This document shows positions 7,868 to 17,834 of a stretch of DNA of 33,606 nt, one piece after another. The stretch covers positions 1 through 33,606 of the forward strand of contig JANWXL010000571.1 in NCBI GenBank assembly GCA_025055265.1, in the 5' to 3' direction. A program made the position numbers and the translations under genes. The stretch comes from Roseiflexus sp. (GTDB lineage Bacteria > Chloroflexota > Chloroflexia > Chloroflexales > Roseiflexaceae). The number at the start of each line of letters is the position of its first letter. The first letter of the stretch is position 1. Below the pieces are notes generated by a model, which saw only the letters and a list, made by a program, of their open reading frames with translations, searched no databases and had not been told where the DNA came from.

Positions 7868-8278
7868 TTACTGATAGCGTATGCGACGATCCGACTGCAC
7901 TTTGACCAGATCGCGTCCGCGCAGCGCGGCGGCGGCCGTTTCCTCCAGCGTCGCACCGACCGATGCCTCGACCGCTGCAAGATACGCGCCCTCAACAAGC
8001 GGAGCGTTGCTGATGACGACGCGCATGGCGGGCTCGTCTTCGAGGACGGCTTCGACACTCAGTGCGGCGCTGGTGAAATCGACCAGCACGAGCACGCCGT
8101 CGTTGCTGGCAACCCGGCGCAGACCGTCGCGAATAGCCTCTGTGCTGATTCCGAGCGAACCGTCAACGGCTCCGCCTACTGCGACAATCGGAACCTGACC
8201 ATGCGTCGCCTGATCGGCAAACTCCTTGACGCCGCTCGCAAGCCGTTCACTATGAGCAACGATCAAAATGCCAACCAT
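7868..8278 (-). CDS. dhaM: DhaM, EIIA-type phosphotransferase subunit of PTS-dependent dihydroxyacetone kinase
   Basis: This 136-residue protein of the EIIA-mannose fold receives phosphate from HPr and recharges ADP bound to DhaL. The active histidine is His9 in GILIVAHSERLASGV. GGAVDGSLGIST and the DGVLVLVDFTSAALSVE segment are typical of DhaM. In enterobacteria DhaM is fused to HPr and part of EI; here it is the EIIA domain only, with HPr and EI as separate genes immediately downstream. No clear Shine-Dalgarno precedes the ATG at 8278, which lies 12 nt after the glpC stop within an 11-nt tandem repeat, so translation may depend on ribosomes coming from glpC. Confidence 0.93.
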   Translation of the reverse strand: MVGILIVAHSERLASGVKEFADQATHGQVPIVAVGGAVDGSLGISTEAIRDGLRRVASNDGVLVLVDFTSAALSVEAVLEDEPAMRVVISNAPLVEGAYLAAVEASVGATLEETAAAALRGRDLVKVQSDRRIRYQ

Positions 8279-8279
8279 A

Positions 8280-8301
8280 TCATGTCACAATCATGTCACA
8301 A
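8280..8301 (-). repeat. 11-nt tandem duplication at the glpC-dhaM junction
   Basis: On the minus strand TTGTGACATGA occurs twice head to tail (8301-8291 and 8290-8280). The first copy contains the glpC stop codon. The duplication fills the intergenic space where a dhaM ribosome binding site would be expected. Confidence 0.7.
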
Positions 8302-9544
8302 GCCCGTATGCTTCGGCAAGTATCTCAACGGGATGGCGCGCAGCGACCCCTGCGCCGTGGCTGATCTGCCAGCGACACGTCTCTGAGTCGCAAAGCGCCA
8401 GATCGGCGCCGGAGCGCCGCACCGTCTCGAACAGCGGCGCTCCGACGTCCATGCTGATCCGATACTTCTCGACCTTCAGACCATACGTTCCGGCGATGCC
8501 GCAGCAACTGGCGTGCGTTTCGACCAGGCGCAATCCGGGAATGAGTTCCAGCACGTCGATCGCCGGGCGACCGATGCGGTGCGCGCGCAACTGACATGGC
8601 GGATGATACGGCAGCGTGCGCTCGATCGGGCGGAAGTCGGTGCGCAACTCACCGCGCTCGTAGAGTGTGCGCAGAAACTCGAAGATGTCGAAGGTCTGGC
8701 GCGCGACTGCGCGCACAGCATCGCTCTGCATGCCGAGCAGTTCCGGCGCTTCTTCTTTGAGCGTCAGCGTACAACTGGTGCTCGCGCCGACGATCGGGAT
8801 GTTACGCAGCGCGTAGGGCGCCAGGAATGCGACGTTTGCTTCGTGGGCGCGACGCGCAGCGGCAAAGTCGCCGTTTGAGAGCAGCGGCAGACCGCAGCAG
8901 CGCTGACGGGGCAGCAACACTTCAAAGCCGTTGTGTTCAAGCACTGCGACGACCGCCTTCCCGATCCACGGCTCGTAGTAGTTTGCTGAACAGCCGTGGA
9001 AGTAGACCACCTGTCGTCCTGACGCGCCATTGGTCGTTTGGGGGGCGCGCCGACGATGGAACCACGCCCGAAATGTGTACCGGCTGAAGGCTGGCAACGG
9101 CGCTTCTCGCGCAATCCCCAGCGTGCGTTCAATGACCAACCGCAGCGGCTTGAAGCCGAGCAGCGCATTCGCCAGCGGCGCGTGCGGTCCAGCGCCTAGG
9201 CGACCGATCAGACCGGAGCGACTGATCAGGCGGTTGCGCAGCGGGATGCCGCGTTCCGCCGCCAGGCGCGCCCGCGCGCGCGCGTTCAACTCAGCGATTC
9301 TGACGCCGGTCGGACAGACTTCGTTGCACACGCGGCATCCCGAACAGTAGTCCACCGACTCGTCGGGCGACGACTGGCGCTCGTGCCGAAAACGTTGCGC
9401 CTGCGGACCGACATATTTGGGTCCGGGAAACAGATCGGTGACGGCGCTGACCGGACACGCCGCCGTGCAGATATTGCACTTGATGCAGTGATCGAGCGAC
9501 TGTTCAAGCGACTGTTCGATATGATCTTCTGGAATGATTGTCAT
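8291..9544 (-). CDS. glpC: Anaerobic glycerol-3-phosphate dehydrogenase subunit C (GlpC-like Fe-S protein)
   Basis: This 417-residue membrane-associated iron-sulfur subunit passes electrons from GlpAB to the quinone pool. Two ferredoxin-type clusters are visible near the N-terminus: Cys20/23/26 with Cys30, and Cys67/70/73 with Cys77, each followed by Pro. Two CCG (cysteine-rich) domains follow: GCSANYYEP with RCCGLPLLSNGD, and PCQLRAHRIG with SCCGIAGTYGLK. I chose the ATG at 9544 because it overlaps the glpB stop as ATGA; an upstream extension would only read into glpB. The order glpA-glpB-glpC is canonical. Confidence 0.94.
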   Translation of the reverse strand: MTIIPEDHIEQSLEQSLDHCIKCNICTAACPVSAVTDLFPGPKYVGPQAQRFRHERQSSPDESVDYCSGCRVCNEVCPTGVRIAELNARARARLAAERGIPLRNRLISRSGLIGRLGAGPHAPLANALLGFKPLRLVIERTLGIAREAPLPAFSRYTFRAWFHRRRAPQTTNGASGRQVVYFHGCSANYYEPWIGKAVVAVLEHNGFEVLLPRQRCCGLPLLSNGDFAAARRAHEANVAFLAPYALRNIPIVGASTSCTLTLKEEAPELLGMQSDAVRAVARQTFDIFEFLRTLYERGELRTDFRPIERTLPYHPPCQLRAHRIGRPAIDVLELIPGLRLVETHASCCGIAGTYGLKVEKYRISMDVGAPLFETVRRSGADLALCDSETCRWQISHGAGVAARHPVEILAEAYGLVT

Positions 9545-10785
9545 GACACCAATCCTGCAAGTATGCGTCCAGCCGCCCATCCTGTGGCGAGGGAAACGCC
9601 GCTTCGACTCCGTTCGCGGACAGTATCGGCGCCACCCAGTGCCGCACCGGCGACAGCGACATTGTCGTAGATCACCTCGTCAGCAGCGCCGAGCGGACGC
9701 AGATGTGCGTCGGTTGCGACGCCAGCCGTGTAAATGGCGTGTCCGTGCGGATCGAGGAAGCGCGGCGCAAACCAGTCGGCGCGGTTTGCCGGCGCGCGCA
9801 CCGGCAGATCGAGCGCTGTTTCACGCACGATGCCTGCGTGGTCGGTCCGAATGCCGCCGCCAGCAATACCGCCGGTGGCCAGCAGTACGCGCTCAACTCG
9901 ATGTTCCTGCTGGCGCGCCGCCGCCTCGCTCCAGATGGTCGTAAGGCGGCGATCCTGACCTTCGCCACGGATTACTTCCGATCCGATCTGCAATCGTCCG
10001 CCAGCCCGTTCGATAGCCTGCTGGAAGAGTGTAAACAGGCGTATTCCCGGAACCGACGGCGGCAATGTCGGTATCTCGAACACCTGCGCGCCGCTCTCGT
10101 TCTGCATATGTGCAACGACCTCCAGCGGATCGCGCAGTCCGAGCACAGCGGGCAGCCCGATCCTGGTTGCATTGCCGCGTTGCGCGCGTAACTGTCTGCC
10201 AATCTCGCTGCGAAACGCCGGGTCATCGAACATCCGCGCAAAGGTGACAGTCGTATATTCGCGTCGGCGGAACGCTGGCGGCATTGTCAGGTACACGCCG
10301 CGCGCTGCGATGCCCTGCGCCGCCAGATTGGCAGCGATAAACGGCGGGTAGAAATCGCGCAACTCACGAAAGCCAGCGATCAACATTTCTCCGCCGAGCC
10401 GCACGTCTCCGGCAGCCATCGTGACCGGCAACAGCGCGGCAGGGCGCAACGCGCCCGCCGCCGTCGGCAGCAGAACGTTGCGTTCCAACCCTCCGACATA
10501 CGGATAGCGCGCCGCTTCGGTCAGAGCACGAAAGCGCGTAATAGCTTCCTCTACGGCGTGCACGCCAATCAGAGCGTATGGGTGACCCGGACGTGACGTG
10601 ATGATTGTCTGGAGCGCTTCGCGCGGAGAACGTTCATCAGCGCCCCAGACATCAATTGTCCCCGCAGTCCAGTGGGTCGCTCCCTGTCCCTTCGCCAGCA
10701 GCAATGGTCGCAGGCCGGCTTCCGCCAGCGCCAGCGCGCCCATCAACCCGCTCAATCCTGCGCCAATAACAATTGTTGTGCGCAT
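9541..10785 (-). CDS. glpB: Anaerobic glycerol-3-phosphate dehydrogenase subunit B
   Basis: This 414-residue flavoprotein subunit of the GlpABC complex starts with a dinucleotide-binding GAGLSG at residues 8-13 (TIVIGAGLSGLMGALALAEAG). It contains THWTAGTIDVWG and a C-terminal FAD-site segment (GVATDAHLRPLG, VAVAGAALGG, SGVSLATGWAAGR). The ATG at 10785 is preceded by AGGGGA at the correct distance and lies 13 nt after the glpA stop; a TTG further upstream would overlap glpA and is less likely. Its stop overlaps the glpC start. GlpB probably mediates electron transfer between the catalytic GlpA and the Fe-S subunit GlpC. Confidence 0.93.
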   Translation of the reverse strand: MRTTIVIGAGLSGLMGALALAEAGLRPLLLAKGQGATHWTAGTIDVWGADERSPREALQTIITSRPGHPYALIGVHAVEEAITRFRALTEAARYPYVGGLERNVLLPTAAGALRPAALLPVTMAAGDVRLGGEMLIAGFRELRDFYPPFIAANLAAQGIAARGVYLTMPPAFRRREYTTVTFARMFDDPAFRSEIGRQLRAQRGNATRIGLPAVLGLRDPLEVVAHMQNESGAQVFEIPTLPPSVPGIRLFTLFQQAIERAGGRLQIGSEVIRGEGQDRRLTTIWSEAAARQQEHRVERVLLATGGIAGGGIRTDHAGIVRETALDLPVRAPANRADWFAPRFLDPHGHAIYTAGVATDAHLRPLGAADEVIYDNVAVAGAALGGADTVRERSRSGVSLATGWAAGRILAGLVS

Positions 10786-10798
10786 TGCGATCCCCTGG

Positions 10799-12469
10799 TC
10801 ACACAACCTCCTCGATCACATAATCGCGTCCCTGCACAATCGTGTCGCGCCCCGTGGCGGGCAGGCGATCAATGGCGAGCGTTTCGAGATAGTTCAGTTC
10901 GTTGAGGCGTTCCTGGCGCAGTTGGTCGCCCCACAACGTCGGCGTAACCCCCTTCCAGCGTTCCTGGAGGAAGTGTCCGATCAGCGCCGTTGCTGGCGGC
11001 GCGCCAGCGGCCTGCGCAGTTCCATTGCGGAGTTCATGCCAGATTGCGGCGGCGCGGTAGGTGCAGAATCCGCCCTGACATGGACCCATGCCCAGGCGCG
11101 TATCGCGGCGCAGATCATCGAGATTAGCCGTTCCATCGCTGCGGATCGCCGCTTCCAGGTGCGCACGCGTGACCAGTTCACATTCGCAGATCAGATCGCC
11201 GTAGCTATCGTCAGCCTCAACCTCCGCCAACCGGTGGCCCAGCATATAGAACGGCGACGCCAGAATGGCAAACTGCGTGCGTGCGGAGGAACGCGGCGCT
11301 GAGGCGGCGCTGTCGTGCAACGGTTCGACAGGCAGATCCGCCGTCCGGCATGGCGTGGTCACGCCGAGTCGCTGCGCAACCAGATCGACGGTATGCTCCG
11401 CCATCAGACGATACGTCGTCCACTTGCCGCCGACAATGCTGACGATGCCAGCGACGCCGTCGCGGGTTTCGTGGTCGAGCAGTTTGTAAGTGCGGGGAAT
11501 ATCCCGGTCGCTTCCGGCGTCCTGTTCTCTGTACAACGGTCGAACGCCCGCCCAGGCTCGCAATGCGCGCATGCGGCTCACCCCCGGAACCAGGCACTCG
11601 CCTTCTTCGAGGATCAACCGGACTTCTTCGGGGGTAATATCGTACACATCGGGATCAGGCACAGCGATGTCGGTAGTGCCAAGCACTGCGACCGTATGGA
11701 TGGGCACGATGATGTCGCCGTCGGCGGGCATTTTGCAACGGTTGACGACGGTATTGACAATCCGATGGTTCATGGCGATCATCGTGCCCTTGCCAGGCAC
11801 GACACTGATGTGCAACCCGGCCATGGCGGCGATCTTCCCCGCCCAGGCGCCGGTTGCATTAATGGTGAAACTGGCATGGATCCGCACCGTTTCGCCGCTC
11901 CGCAGGTCCTCGCACACCGCGCCGATGATCCGATCGCCGACACGTTCCAGCCCGACCACGCGGTGGTAGGTCAGAACCTGTGCGCCGTAACGTCGGGCAT
12001 CATCGGCATTGGCGTGCGTGGCGAGAAACGAGTCGGCTGCGCCATCGCGCACAGCGAATGCACGCCTGATACGCGGGTTGAGCAACGGTTCGCGGCGCAG
12101 CGCCTCACGCACCGGGATTTCCTCAACCCATACGCCGGTACGGCGGCATGCCGCCACAAACCGATCGGCATATGACTCATCGTCTGCCGGGGTCACGACG
12201 AACAATCCGCCGGTGTCCTCGATGCAGTGCGGCATGATCTTGCGCAGGATTTCATTTTCACGCGCGCATTCCTCTGCCGACTGCGGGTCTTTCACCACAT
12301 AGCGACCGCCGGAGTGCAACAGCCCATGGTAGCGACCGGTCGTGCCGTGGGTCAGGTCCCCCTTTTCGACCAGCGCGCATCGGATGCCGCGCAGCGTGAG
12401 GTCGCGCAGCGCGCCAGCGCCGGTGGCGCCGCCGCCGATTACCAGAACATCGGTCGTGAGAGTGCGCAT
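10799..12469 (-). CDS. glpA: Anaerobic glycerol-3-phosphate dehydrogenase subunit A
   Basis: This 556-residue catalytic FAD subunit oxidises sn-glycerol 3-phosphate to dihydroxyacetone phosphate. The N-terminal Rossmann motif is VLVIGGGATGAGALRD (residues 8-23), followed by VEKGDLTHGTTGRYHGLLHS, a GlpA/GlpD signature. Near the C-terminus a BFD-like [2Fe-2S] domain is visible: CECE, then GMGPCQGGFC. I prefer the ATG at 12469, which has AAAGGA five bases upstream. The ATG at 12490 overlaps the dhaL stop as ATGA but lacks a clear ribosome site. Its product DHAP is also the product of the neighbouring dihydroxyacetone kinase, so the operon brings glycerol 3-phosphate and dihydroxyacetone to one intermediate. 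Confidence 0.95.
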   Translation of the reverse strand: MRTLTTDVLVIGGGATGAGALRDLTLRGIRCALVEKGDLTHGTTGRYHGLLHSGGRYVVKDPQSAEECARENEILRKIMPHCIEDTGGLFVVTPADDESYADRFVAACRRTGVWVEEIPVREALRREPLLNPRIRRAFAVRDGAADSFLATHANADDARRYGAQVLTYHRVVGLERVGDRIIGAVCEDLRSGETVRIHASFTINATGAWAGKIAAMAGLHISVVPGKGTMIAMNHRIVNTVVNRCKMPADGDIIVPIHTVAVLGTTDIAVPDPDVYDITPEEVRLILEEGECLVPGVSRMRALRAWAGVRPLYREQDAGSDRDIPRTYKLLDHETRDGVAGIVSIVGGKWTTYRLMAEHTVDLVAQRLGVTTPCRTADLPVEPLHDSAASAPRSSARTQFAILASPFYMLGHRLAEVEADDSYGDLICECELVTRAHLEAAIRSDGTANLDDLRRDTRLGMGPCQGGFCTYRAAAIWHELRNGTAQAAGAPPATALIGHFLQERWKGVTPTLWGDQLRQERLNELNYLETLAIDRLPATGRDTIVQGRDYVIEEVV

Positions 12470-12486
12470 ACCGATCCTTTCCAGGA

Positions 12487-13152
12487 TCATGACAGCTGAG
12501 CTTCATTCTGATCGGATGGCGGGTCAACGTTAAGCCCGACCATGGCGCAGGCAATGTAGTACGCCGACGTAGCGCCAGGGTCTTGATGCCCAATGCTGCG
12601 CGGACCAAGAAAGGCGGCGCGCCCTTTGGTCGCCTGCATCGGAATTGTGGCGCGCATCCCTTCTTCAACGGCGGCGAGGGCGCAGCGTGCCGCTTCTTCG
12701 AGCGATTTGCCCTCTGCAATGGCGCTGCGAAACGTTTCGACCCCCGGCGCAATCGCGTCGAGCATCGTTTTTTCGCCGCGTTGCACACGTCCGCGTTCAA
12801 TGATCCCCTCAAGCGCCACTTCGAGAGCAGCAGCAATATCCGCACCTTCGATGGCGTGGCGTCCTGCCAGCAACGCGCCCGCGCGTCGAAATGCTGTCCC
12901 ATAGAGCGGACCAGCCGCACCGCCGACCGTGGCCAGGAGCGTTTTACCGGTCACGTCGAGGATCGTGCCGATGTCGCCGTCCTGCAGCGCATCGAGTTTG
13001 ACGACGACAGCGGAGAACCCGCGGTTCAGATTCGTGCCGTGATCTGCATCGCCGATCACGGTATCGAGTTCCGTCAGTTCAGTCGCGTGTTCGCGAATGA
13101 GCGCAGCAGCGCGCTCGAGAAAGCGGATGACATGGTCGACGGTGATCTGCAT
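12487..13152 (-). CDS. dhaL: Dihydroxyacetone kinase subunit DhaL (ADP-binding)
   Basis: This 221-residue nucleotide-binding subunit of the PTS-dependent dihydroxyacetone kinase keeps ADP as a permanent cofactor that DhaM rephosphorylates. The Mg-ADP site is intact: Asp30, Asp35 and Asp37 in LTELDTVIGDADHGTN, matching the three conserved aspartates of the family. Helical-barrel motifs such as TLLATVGGAAGPLYGTAFR, and GPRSIGHQDPGATS near the C-terminus, complete it. A strong GGAGG lies eight bases before the ATG at 13152. It follows dhaK by 74 bp and touches the glpA region, consistent with one transcript. Confidence 0.95.
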   Translation of the reverse strand: MQITVDHVIRFLERAAALIREHATELTELDTVIGDADHGTNLNRGFSAVVVKLDALQDGDIGTILDVTGKTLLATVGGAAGPLYGTAFRRAGALLAGRHAIEGADIAAALEVALEGIIERGRVQRGEKTMLDAIAPGVETFRSAIAEGKSLEEAARCALAAVEEGMRATIPMQATKGRAAFLGPRSIGHQDPGATSAYYIACAMVGLNVDPPSDQNEAQLS

Positions 13153-13226
13153 CCGGAAAGCCTCCAGACAAGCATCTCCTTGTATTGGGCATCAAAGTAC
13201 CGGCGTATGGCATCGGCGCATCTGCT

Positions 13227-14219
<993 letters not shown>

Positions 14220-14318
14220 TTGCGCACTCCTCGCGCCACCCGCGCGACCACGCTGTCTGGCATCAGTTGCGTGCGGCATCGCACCGAAATCATGTCGTCA
14301 TGCTTGTGTACAGGCGCC

Positions 14319-14327
14319 ATTATACCA
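14319..14327 (-). promoter_or_regulatory. Extended -10 promoter element of the dha-glp-pts operon
   Basis: On the minus strand TGGTATAAT (14327-14319) matches the TGnTATAAT extended -10 consensus perfectly. No good -35 hexamer is seen 16-18 bp upstream, which extended -10 promoters tolerate. Transcription would start near 14312, leaving a leader of about 90 nt before dhaK. Confidence 0.6.
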
Positions 14328-14426
14328 GAAGCCGCTCGATCAGCGCATCCGGTGGCTGGTCAGGAGTGAAAATGTGACGTATCATTTCCGCCATTTTTGA
14401 AGATGAACGTAACTTTTACCTTATGA

Positions 14427-15233
14427 GTGTGTTGGCAGCAACAGGTGTTGTTGTTGCGATTTGTTGCGGGGCTGTCGATTATCGAACTCGAGCCGATGCT
14501 GCGCGCCGCTGTATCGCTGCGCACACTGCCCGCGCTGCTGCCGCCCGATCTTGGCGCAATCGAGCGCTCCGTTCTGGCGCGCGCTGCTGAATTGCGCCTC
14601 GCTGCAGCGCCATCGCCGGCGGCGCCGTATCCGACAAACCTGCCCGTCGTTGCTGCACTCGTGGCGTTAGCGCTGCTGATTGGCACATTCCTGATTCTGA
14701 GCGCTCTGTTCGGCGGTACGCAGCAGCCTCCACAGTCGCCGCCGCGCCCGTCTGTCACTGCGCCCGCCGCTGCCACAGCGCCGATCCCGGCAGCGTCGCC
14801 GACACCATCTCCAGAGGCGTCGCCTGAGATGCCATCATCGCCGACGCCAACCAAGGGAGCGTCGCCGATACCGCAGCCGACGGCGACATCCGCCCTGGCG
14901 CTGCCGACGGTCACGTTCCAATCGGCGCCGATGCGCACACTGGAACCGCCGCCGACGCGAGTGCGCACGCCGGAACCGCCGCCGACGCGGGTGCGCACGC
15001 TGGAGTCGTCGCCGACGCGGGTGCGCACGCCGGAACCGCCGCCGACGCGGGTGCGCACGCCGGAGTCGTCGCCGACGCGGGTGCGCACGCCGGAGTCGTC
15101 GCCGACGCGGGTGCGCACGCCGGAACTGTCGCCCGCGCCCGACGTTTCGCCGACTGCTGTGCCGCCCGTCGTATCGCCTTCACCTGAAGATGATAACGAT
15201 CACGATGATGATGACGATGATGATAGTGATTGA
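14427..15233 (+). CDS. Pro/Thr-rich single-pass membrane protein with decapeptide repeats; possible 5'-truncated sigma-like gene
   Basis: The reading frame opens with a GTG directly after an in-frame TGA, with no visible ribosome site, and gives 268 residues. Residues 4-24 (QQQVLLLRFVAGLS..EL) resemble the helix-turn-helix end of sigma-70 region 4.2, suggesting that the real gene once began further upstream. A transmembrane helix lies at about 73-95. Outside it is a Pro/Ser/Thr/Ala-rich stretch, then six 10-residue repeats of the type RTPEPPPTRV (about 169-230), and a tail of aspartates. It precedes the histidine kinase and beta-helix genes, which share the Pro/Thr-rich style. It may be a membrane-tethered regulator remnant or a wall-spanning stalk. 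Function unknown. Confidence 0.5.
   Translation: MCWQQQVLLLRFVAGLSIIELEPMLRAAVSLRTLPALLPPDLGAIERSVLARAAELRLAAAPSPAAPYPTNLPVVAALVALALLIGTFLILSALFGGTQQPPQSPPRPSVTAPAAATAPIPAASPTPSPEASPEMPSSPTPTKGASPIPQPTATSALALPTVTFQSAPMRTLEPPPTRVRTPEPPPTRVRTLESSPTRVRTPEPPPTRVRTPESSPTRVRTPESSPTRVRTPELSPAPDVSPTAVPPVVSPSPEDDNDHDDDDDDDSD
14933..15112 (+). repeat. Six 30-bp tandem repeats inside the Pro/Thr-rich gene
   Basis: Six consecutive 30-bp units start at 14933, 14963, 14993, 15023, 15053 and 15083, each beginning GCGCAC and ending GACGCG(G/A)GT. A partial seventh runs to about 15130. Two versions of the middle alternate, GAACCGCCG and GAGTCGTCG, giving EPPP or ESSP in the protein. They are in frame, so repeat number can vary without breaking the gene. 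Confidence 0.95.
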
Positions 15234-15596
15234 TGATAGTGATGATAGCGACTGAGACGGTCATCACCTATACTGGACAACGTGTTGACGGGTGCGCTGG
15301 CGGCGCCGGTCAAACGCTGGTCGTGCGCCCGCTGCTCCAGGGTCGATGACCGTCACCGGCGCCAGGCGATGTGTTGGCTGGCCGCGCTGGCGGCGCTGGT
15401 CGAACGCCGGTTGTGCGCCCGCTGCCCCCACGTGACGGTCATCTACGCCCGCAATTACGAGGCTGCTACGTACTCCGTCGCTCGCTCGCGCTGCCGGGAT
15501 GCCTCTGGTAATGCCCCTCTGCTACACTGTCATCGATGAACTCGCTTGCGCTCGATGATGATGACGTTAGCGCCTGGCGCTGCGAGGGTTGCGGTT
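15234..15596. repeat. Gene-free interval with a diverged direct repeat of about 58 bp and alternating inverted decamers
   Basis: No convincing coding region is seen. A 57-58 bp segment beginning GTGTTG and ending TGCGCCCGCTGC(T/C)CC occurs at 15282-15338 and, diverged, at 15371-15428. GACGGTCATC appears at 15256 and again near 15434, with its inverse GATGACCGTC at 15344, so the decamer alternates in orientation about every 88 bp. The pattern suggests duplication of a hairpin-forming unit. The histidine kinase promoter should lie in the right part, but no clear -35/-10 pair was recognised. Confidence 0.55.
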
Positions 15597-17834
15597 ATGA
15601 TCTTTCGTCCACTGCGTTCACGCATCCAGTACAAAATCATTCTTCCGTTCCTTCTACTGACATTGCTGGTAGCGCTGGCTGGTTCGACCACGGCTTTCCT
15701 CTTTATCACCGGTAATGCTCAGGAACGACTCAACAATCAACTGGCGCAGACCGCGCGCGTTGTGGCAGACGCTATCGTTCGGCAGGAGAGCAGCAATCTC
15801 ACCTTCCTGCGCGAACTCGTGTTCGCTGGACCGAACGCCGAGACCGGCGCACCCGCAGTTGCCGATGCACTCGCTGCCAGGGATGTTACCGGACTTGGCG
15901 CAGCGGTCGATCCCTTCGTGCGCATCAGTCAGCGGCGCGGCGTGCGGCTGGACCGCCTGATCATCTTTGACAGCACGGGCAGATCGGTGCTGCACCTCGA
16001 ACGCGATGACAGTTCGTCCACCATCTGGGTCAATCGTCCGCCGCGCGATATGTCGGGGATGTGGTTCGTTCAGCGCATTTTGACGGGCGCTGCCGATGCA
16101 CGCGGCGATAAGTACGCTGGTTTGCTCGATGCAGGCGATGGTGCACGATACATCTTCACGGTTGCACCGATCAAACAGGGAGAACGGATCGTCGGCGGCG
16201 CCGTCGTTGCTATGCGCCTTAGCGGGTTGCTTGCCGACCTCGCTGCACAATCGCAGTCGGCTATCGTGACAGTGTATGACCCGATGACCGGGAGAGCCTT
16301 TGCCAGTTCCATCGAACCGGTCGCCGGTCTTTCCGCGCTCGATGTCCGCGCTGATGTCATCACGCGACTGCAATCGCTTTCTACGACACCAGAACGTGGG
16401 GTGTTCGATATTGCAACTGTCAATGATCGTCAGTATCAACTTGCGTTTGCCCCGCTGGTGATACGCGGCGACATCGTTAGTGTGCTCTCGGTTGCACTGG
16501 CAAGCGACTACGTCATCGGTCCCTGGTCCGATATGCGCTCATTGCTGGTGGGTTTGACCATCGCGCTCATGGCGGCGATCGTCGGGTTGGGCGTCTTCAT
16601 TGCGCGCCAGATTACCCGTCCGGTGGAAGAACTCCTCTCGGTGGCGCAGGATGTGACGGGCGGCAATCTTGATCGGCGCAGCGCCGCGCACGGCGACGAT
16701 GAGATCGGGCAACTCGCCCGCGCCTTCAACACCATGACCAGCCATCTGCTGGCGCTCTACAACACGGTGCGCGCTGAAGCTGGTCGCCGTGCCGCAATTG
16801 TAGAGAGCATCACCGATGGTGTGATTGTCTGTGACGCCGACGACCGCATCGAACTGCTGAATCCGGCAGCGCGACGGATCCTCGGGTTATCGAACGACGA
16901 TCCTCCCCCGGCATCCCTCGCTGATGTTCGGTTTGAGCCATTGGGCGCCGATGCGCCTCACTTTGGCGGCGCACGTTCGCCAGACCTGTTTCGGATTGGC
17001 GAGCGTGTCGTGCGCGTCGTGCGTGCGCCGGTGTTCGATAGCGCTGGCACAACGCTGGCGACCGTGGTCGTGCTGCACGATATGACTCACGATGTCGCCA
17101 TCGACCGGGCGAAGACCAATTTCATTGCGACAATTTCCCATGAACTGCGCACGCCTCTGACGGTGATCAGCGGCAACGCCGATCTGCTGGCGCGCCGATT
17201 GGTTGGCATGCTTTCGGAAGAGCAGCAGACGCTGGTCGATGGCATTCATGCGCAGGCGCGTACGATGACAGCGCTGGTCAACAATGTCATTACGATTGCC
17301 GGTCTCGACTCAGGCACGCTGACCTTCGATATCGAACCGCTTTCGCTTGCTGACGCCTTACAGCGCGTTATCGGGTCTGCTCGCAAAGCGGCTGCCGCCA
17401 AAGGGCTGACATTCGAAGCGGATCTTCCCGACGATCTGCCGGACGTGCTCGCCGATCCGGTGCATCTGCCGCAGGCGCTTGCGCAGGTACTCGACAATGC
17501 CGTGCGATACACAGCGTCTGGAACGGTGCGTCTAAGCGTAGTGCATTGCGGCGATGTCGTGCGCATCGATGTCAGCGATACCGGTCCGGGTCTTGCGCCA
17601 GAACAGCGCGCAACGTTGTTCACACGATTCGCTCGTGGCGCCGAAGGACTCAATTCCTCGGAACGCGGCATGGGTCTCGGTCTGGCGATTGCCAGTGAAC
17701 TCATCCAGCGTCAGGGAGGTTCGCTGTGGCTCGAGCACTCGTCGCCTGAAGGCAGCACCTTCAGCATGACTCTGATGTGTGTCGCGGATGAAGCAGTCGA
17801 TGAACAGAATCCGGCCGTTACGTCCGTCGCGTGA
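15597..17834 (+). CDS. Membrane sensor histidine kinase (sensor - HAMP - PAS - HisKA - HATPase)
   Basis: This 745-residue two-component kinase starts at the ATG at 15597, which has GAGGG about eight bases upstream; an in-frame TTG at 15546 is less likely. Transmembrane helices at about 14-39 and 315-336 enclose an extracytoplasmic sensor of some 275 residues. Then come a HAMP linker, starting at [12 protein letters not shown] and containing [12 protein letters not shown], and a PAS-like domain ([20 protein letters not shown]). The phosphoacceptor His515 is in the H-box ISHELRTPL. The ATPase domain shows the N-box (Asn634 in [10 protein letters not shown]), DTGPGL and GMGLGLAI. No response regulator gene is adjacent. 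Its 3' end overlaps the beta-helix gene by up to 47 bp, suggesting co-translation. Stimulus unknown. Confidence 0.93.
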   Translation: MIFRPLRSRIQYKIILPFLLLTLLVALAGSTTAFLFITGNAQERLNNQLAQTARVVADAIVRQESSNLTFLRELVFAGPNAETGAPAVADALAARDVTGLGAAVDPFVRISQRRGVRLDRLIIFDSTGRSVLHLERDDSSSTIWVNRPPRDMSGMWFVQRILTGAADARGDKYAGLLDAGDGARYIFTVAPIKQGERIVGGAVVAMRLSGLLADLAAQSQSAIVTVYDPMTGRAFASSIEPVAGLSALDVRADVITRLQSLSTTPERGVFDIATVNDRQYQLAFAPLVIRGDIVSVLSVALASDYVIGPWSDMRSLLVGLTIALMAAIVGLGVFIARQITRPVEELLSVAQDVTGGNLDRRSAAHGDDEIGQLARAFNTMTSHLLALYNTVRAEAGRRAAIVESITDGVIVCDADDRIELLNPAARRILGLSNDDPPPASLADVRFEPLGADAPHFGGARSPDLFRIGERVVRVVRAPVFDSAGTTLATVVVLHDMTHDVAIDRAKTNFIATISHELRTPLTVISGNADLLARRLVGMLSEEQQTLVDGIHAQARTMTALVNNVITIAGLDSGTLTFDIEPLSLADALQRVIGSARKAAAAKGLTFEADLPDDLPDVLADPVHLPQALAQVLDNAVRYTASGTVRLSVVHCGDVVRIDVSDTGPGLAPEQRATLFTRFARGAEGLNSSERGMGLGLAIASELIQRQGGSLWLEHSSPEGSTFSMTLMCVADEAVDEQNPAVTSVA

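Noticed and set aside
14360-15118. Minus-strand Gly/Val/Asp repeat protein (RTRVGDDSGV units)
   Set aside because: It is the antisense reading of the 30-bp repeats. The plus frame has a coherent transmembrane helix plus stalk, and the minus frame lacks a ribosome site.
14933-15130. Possible CRISPR array
   Set aside because: The 30-bp units are contiguous, with no unique spacers, and are in frame in a coding region.
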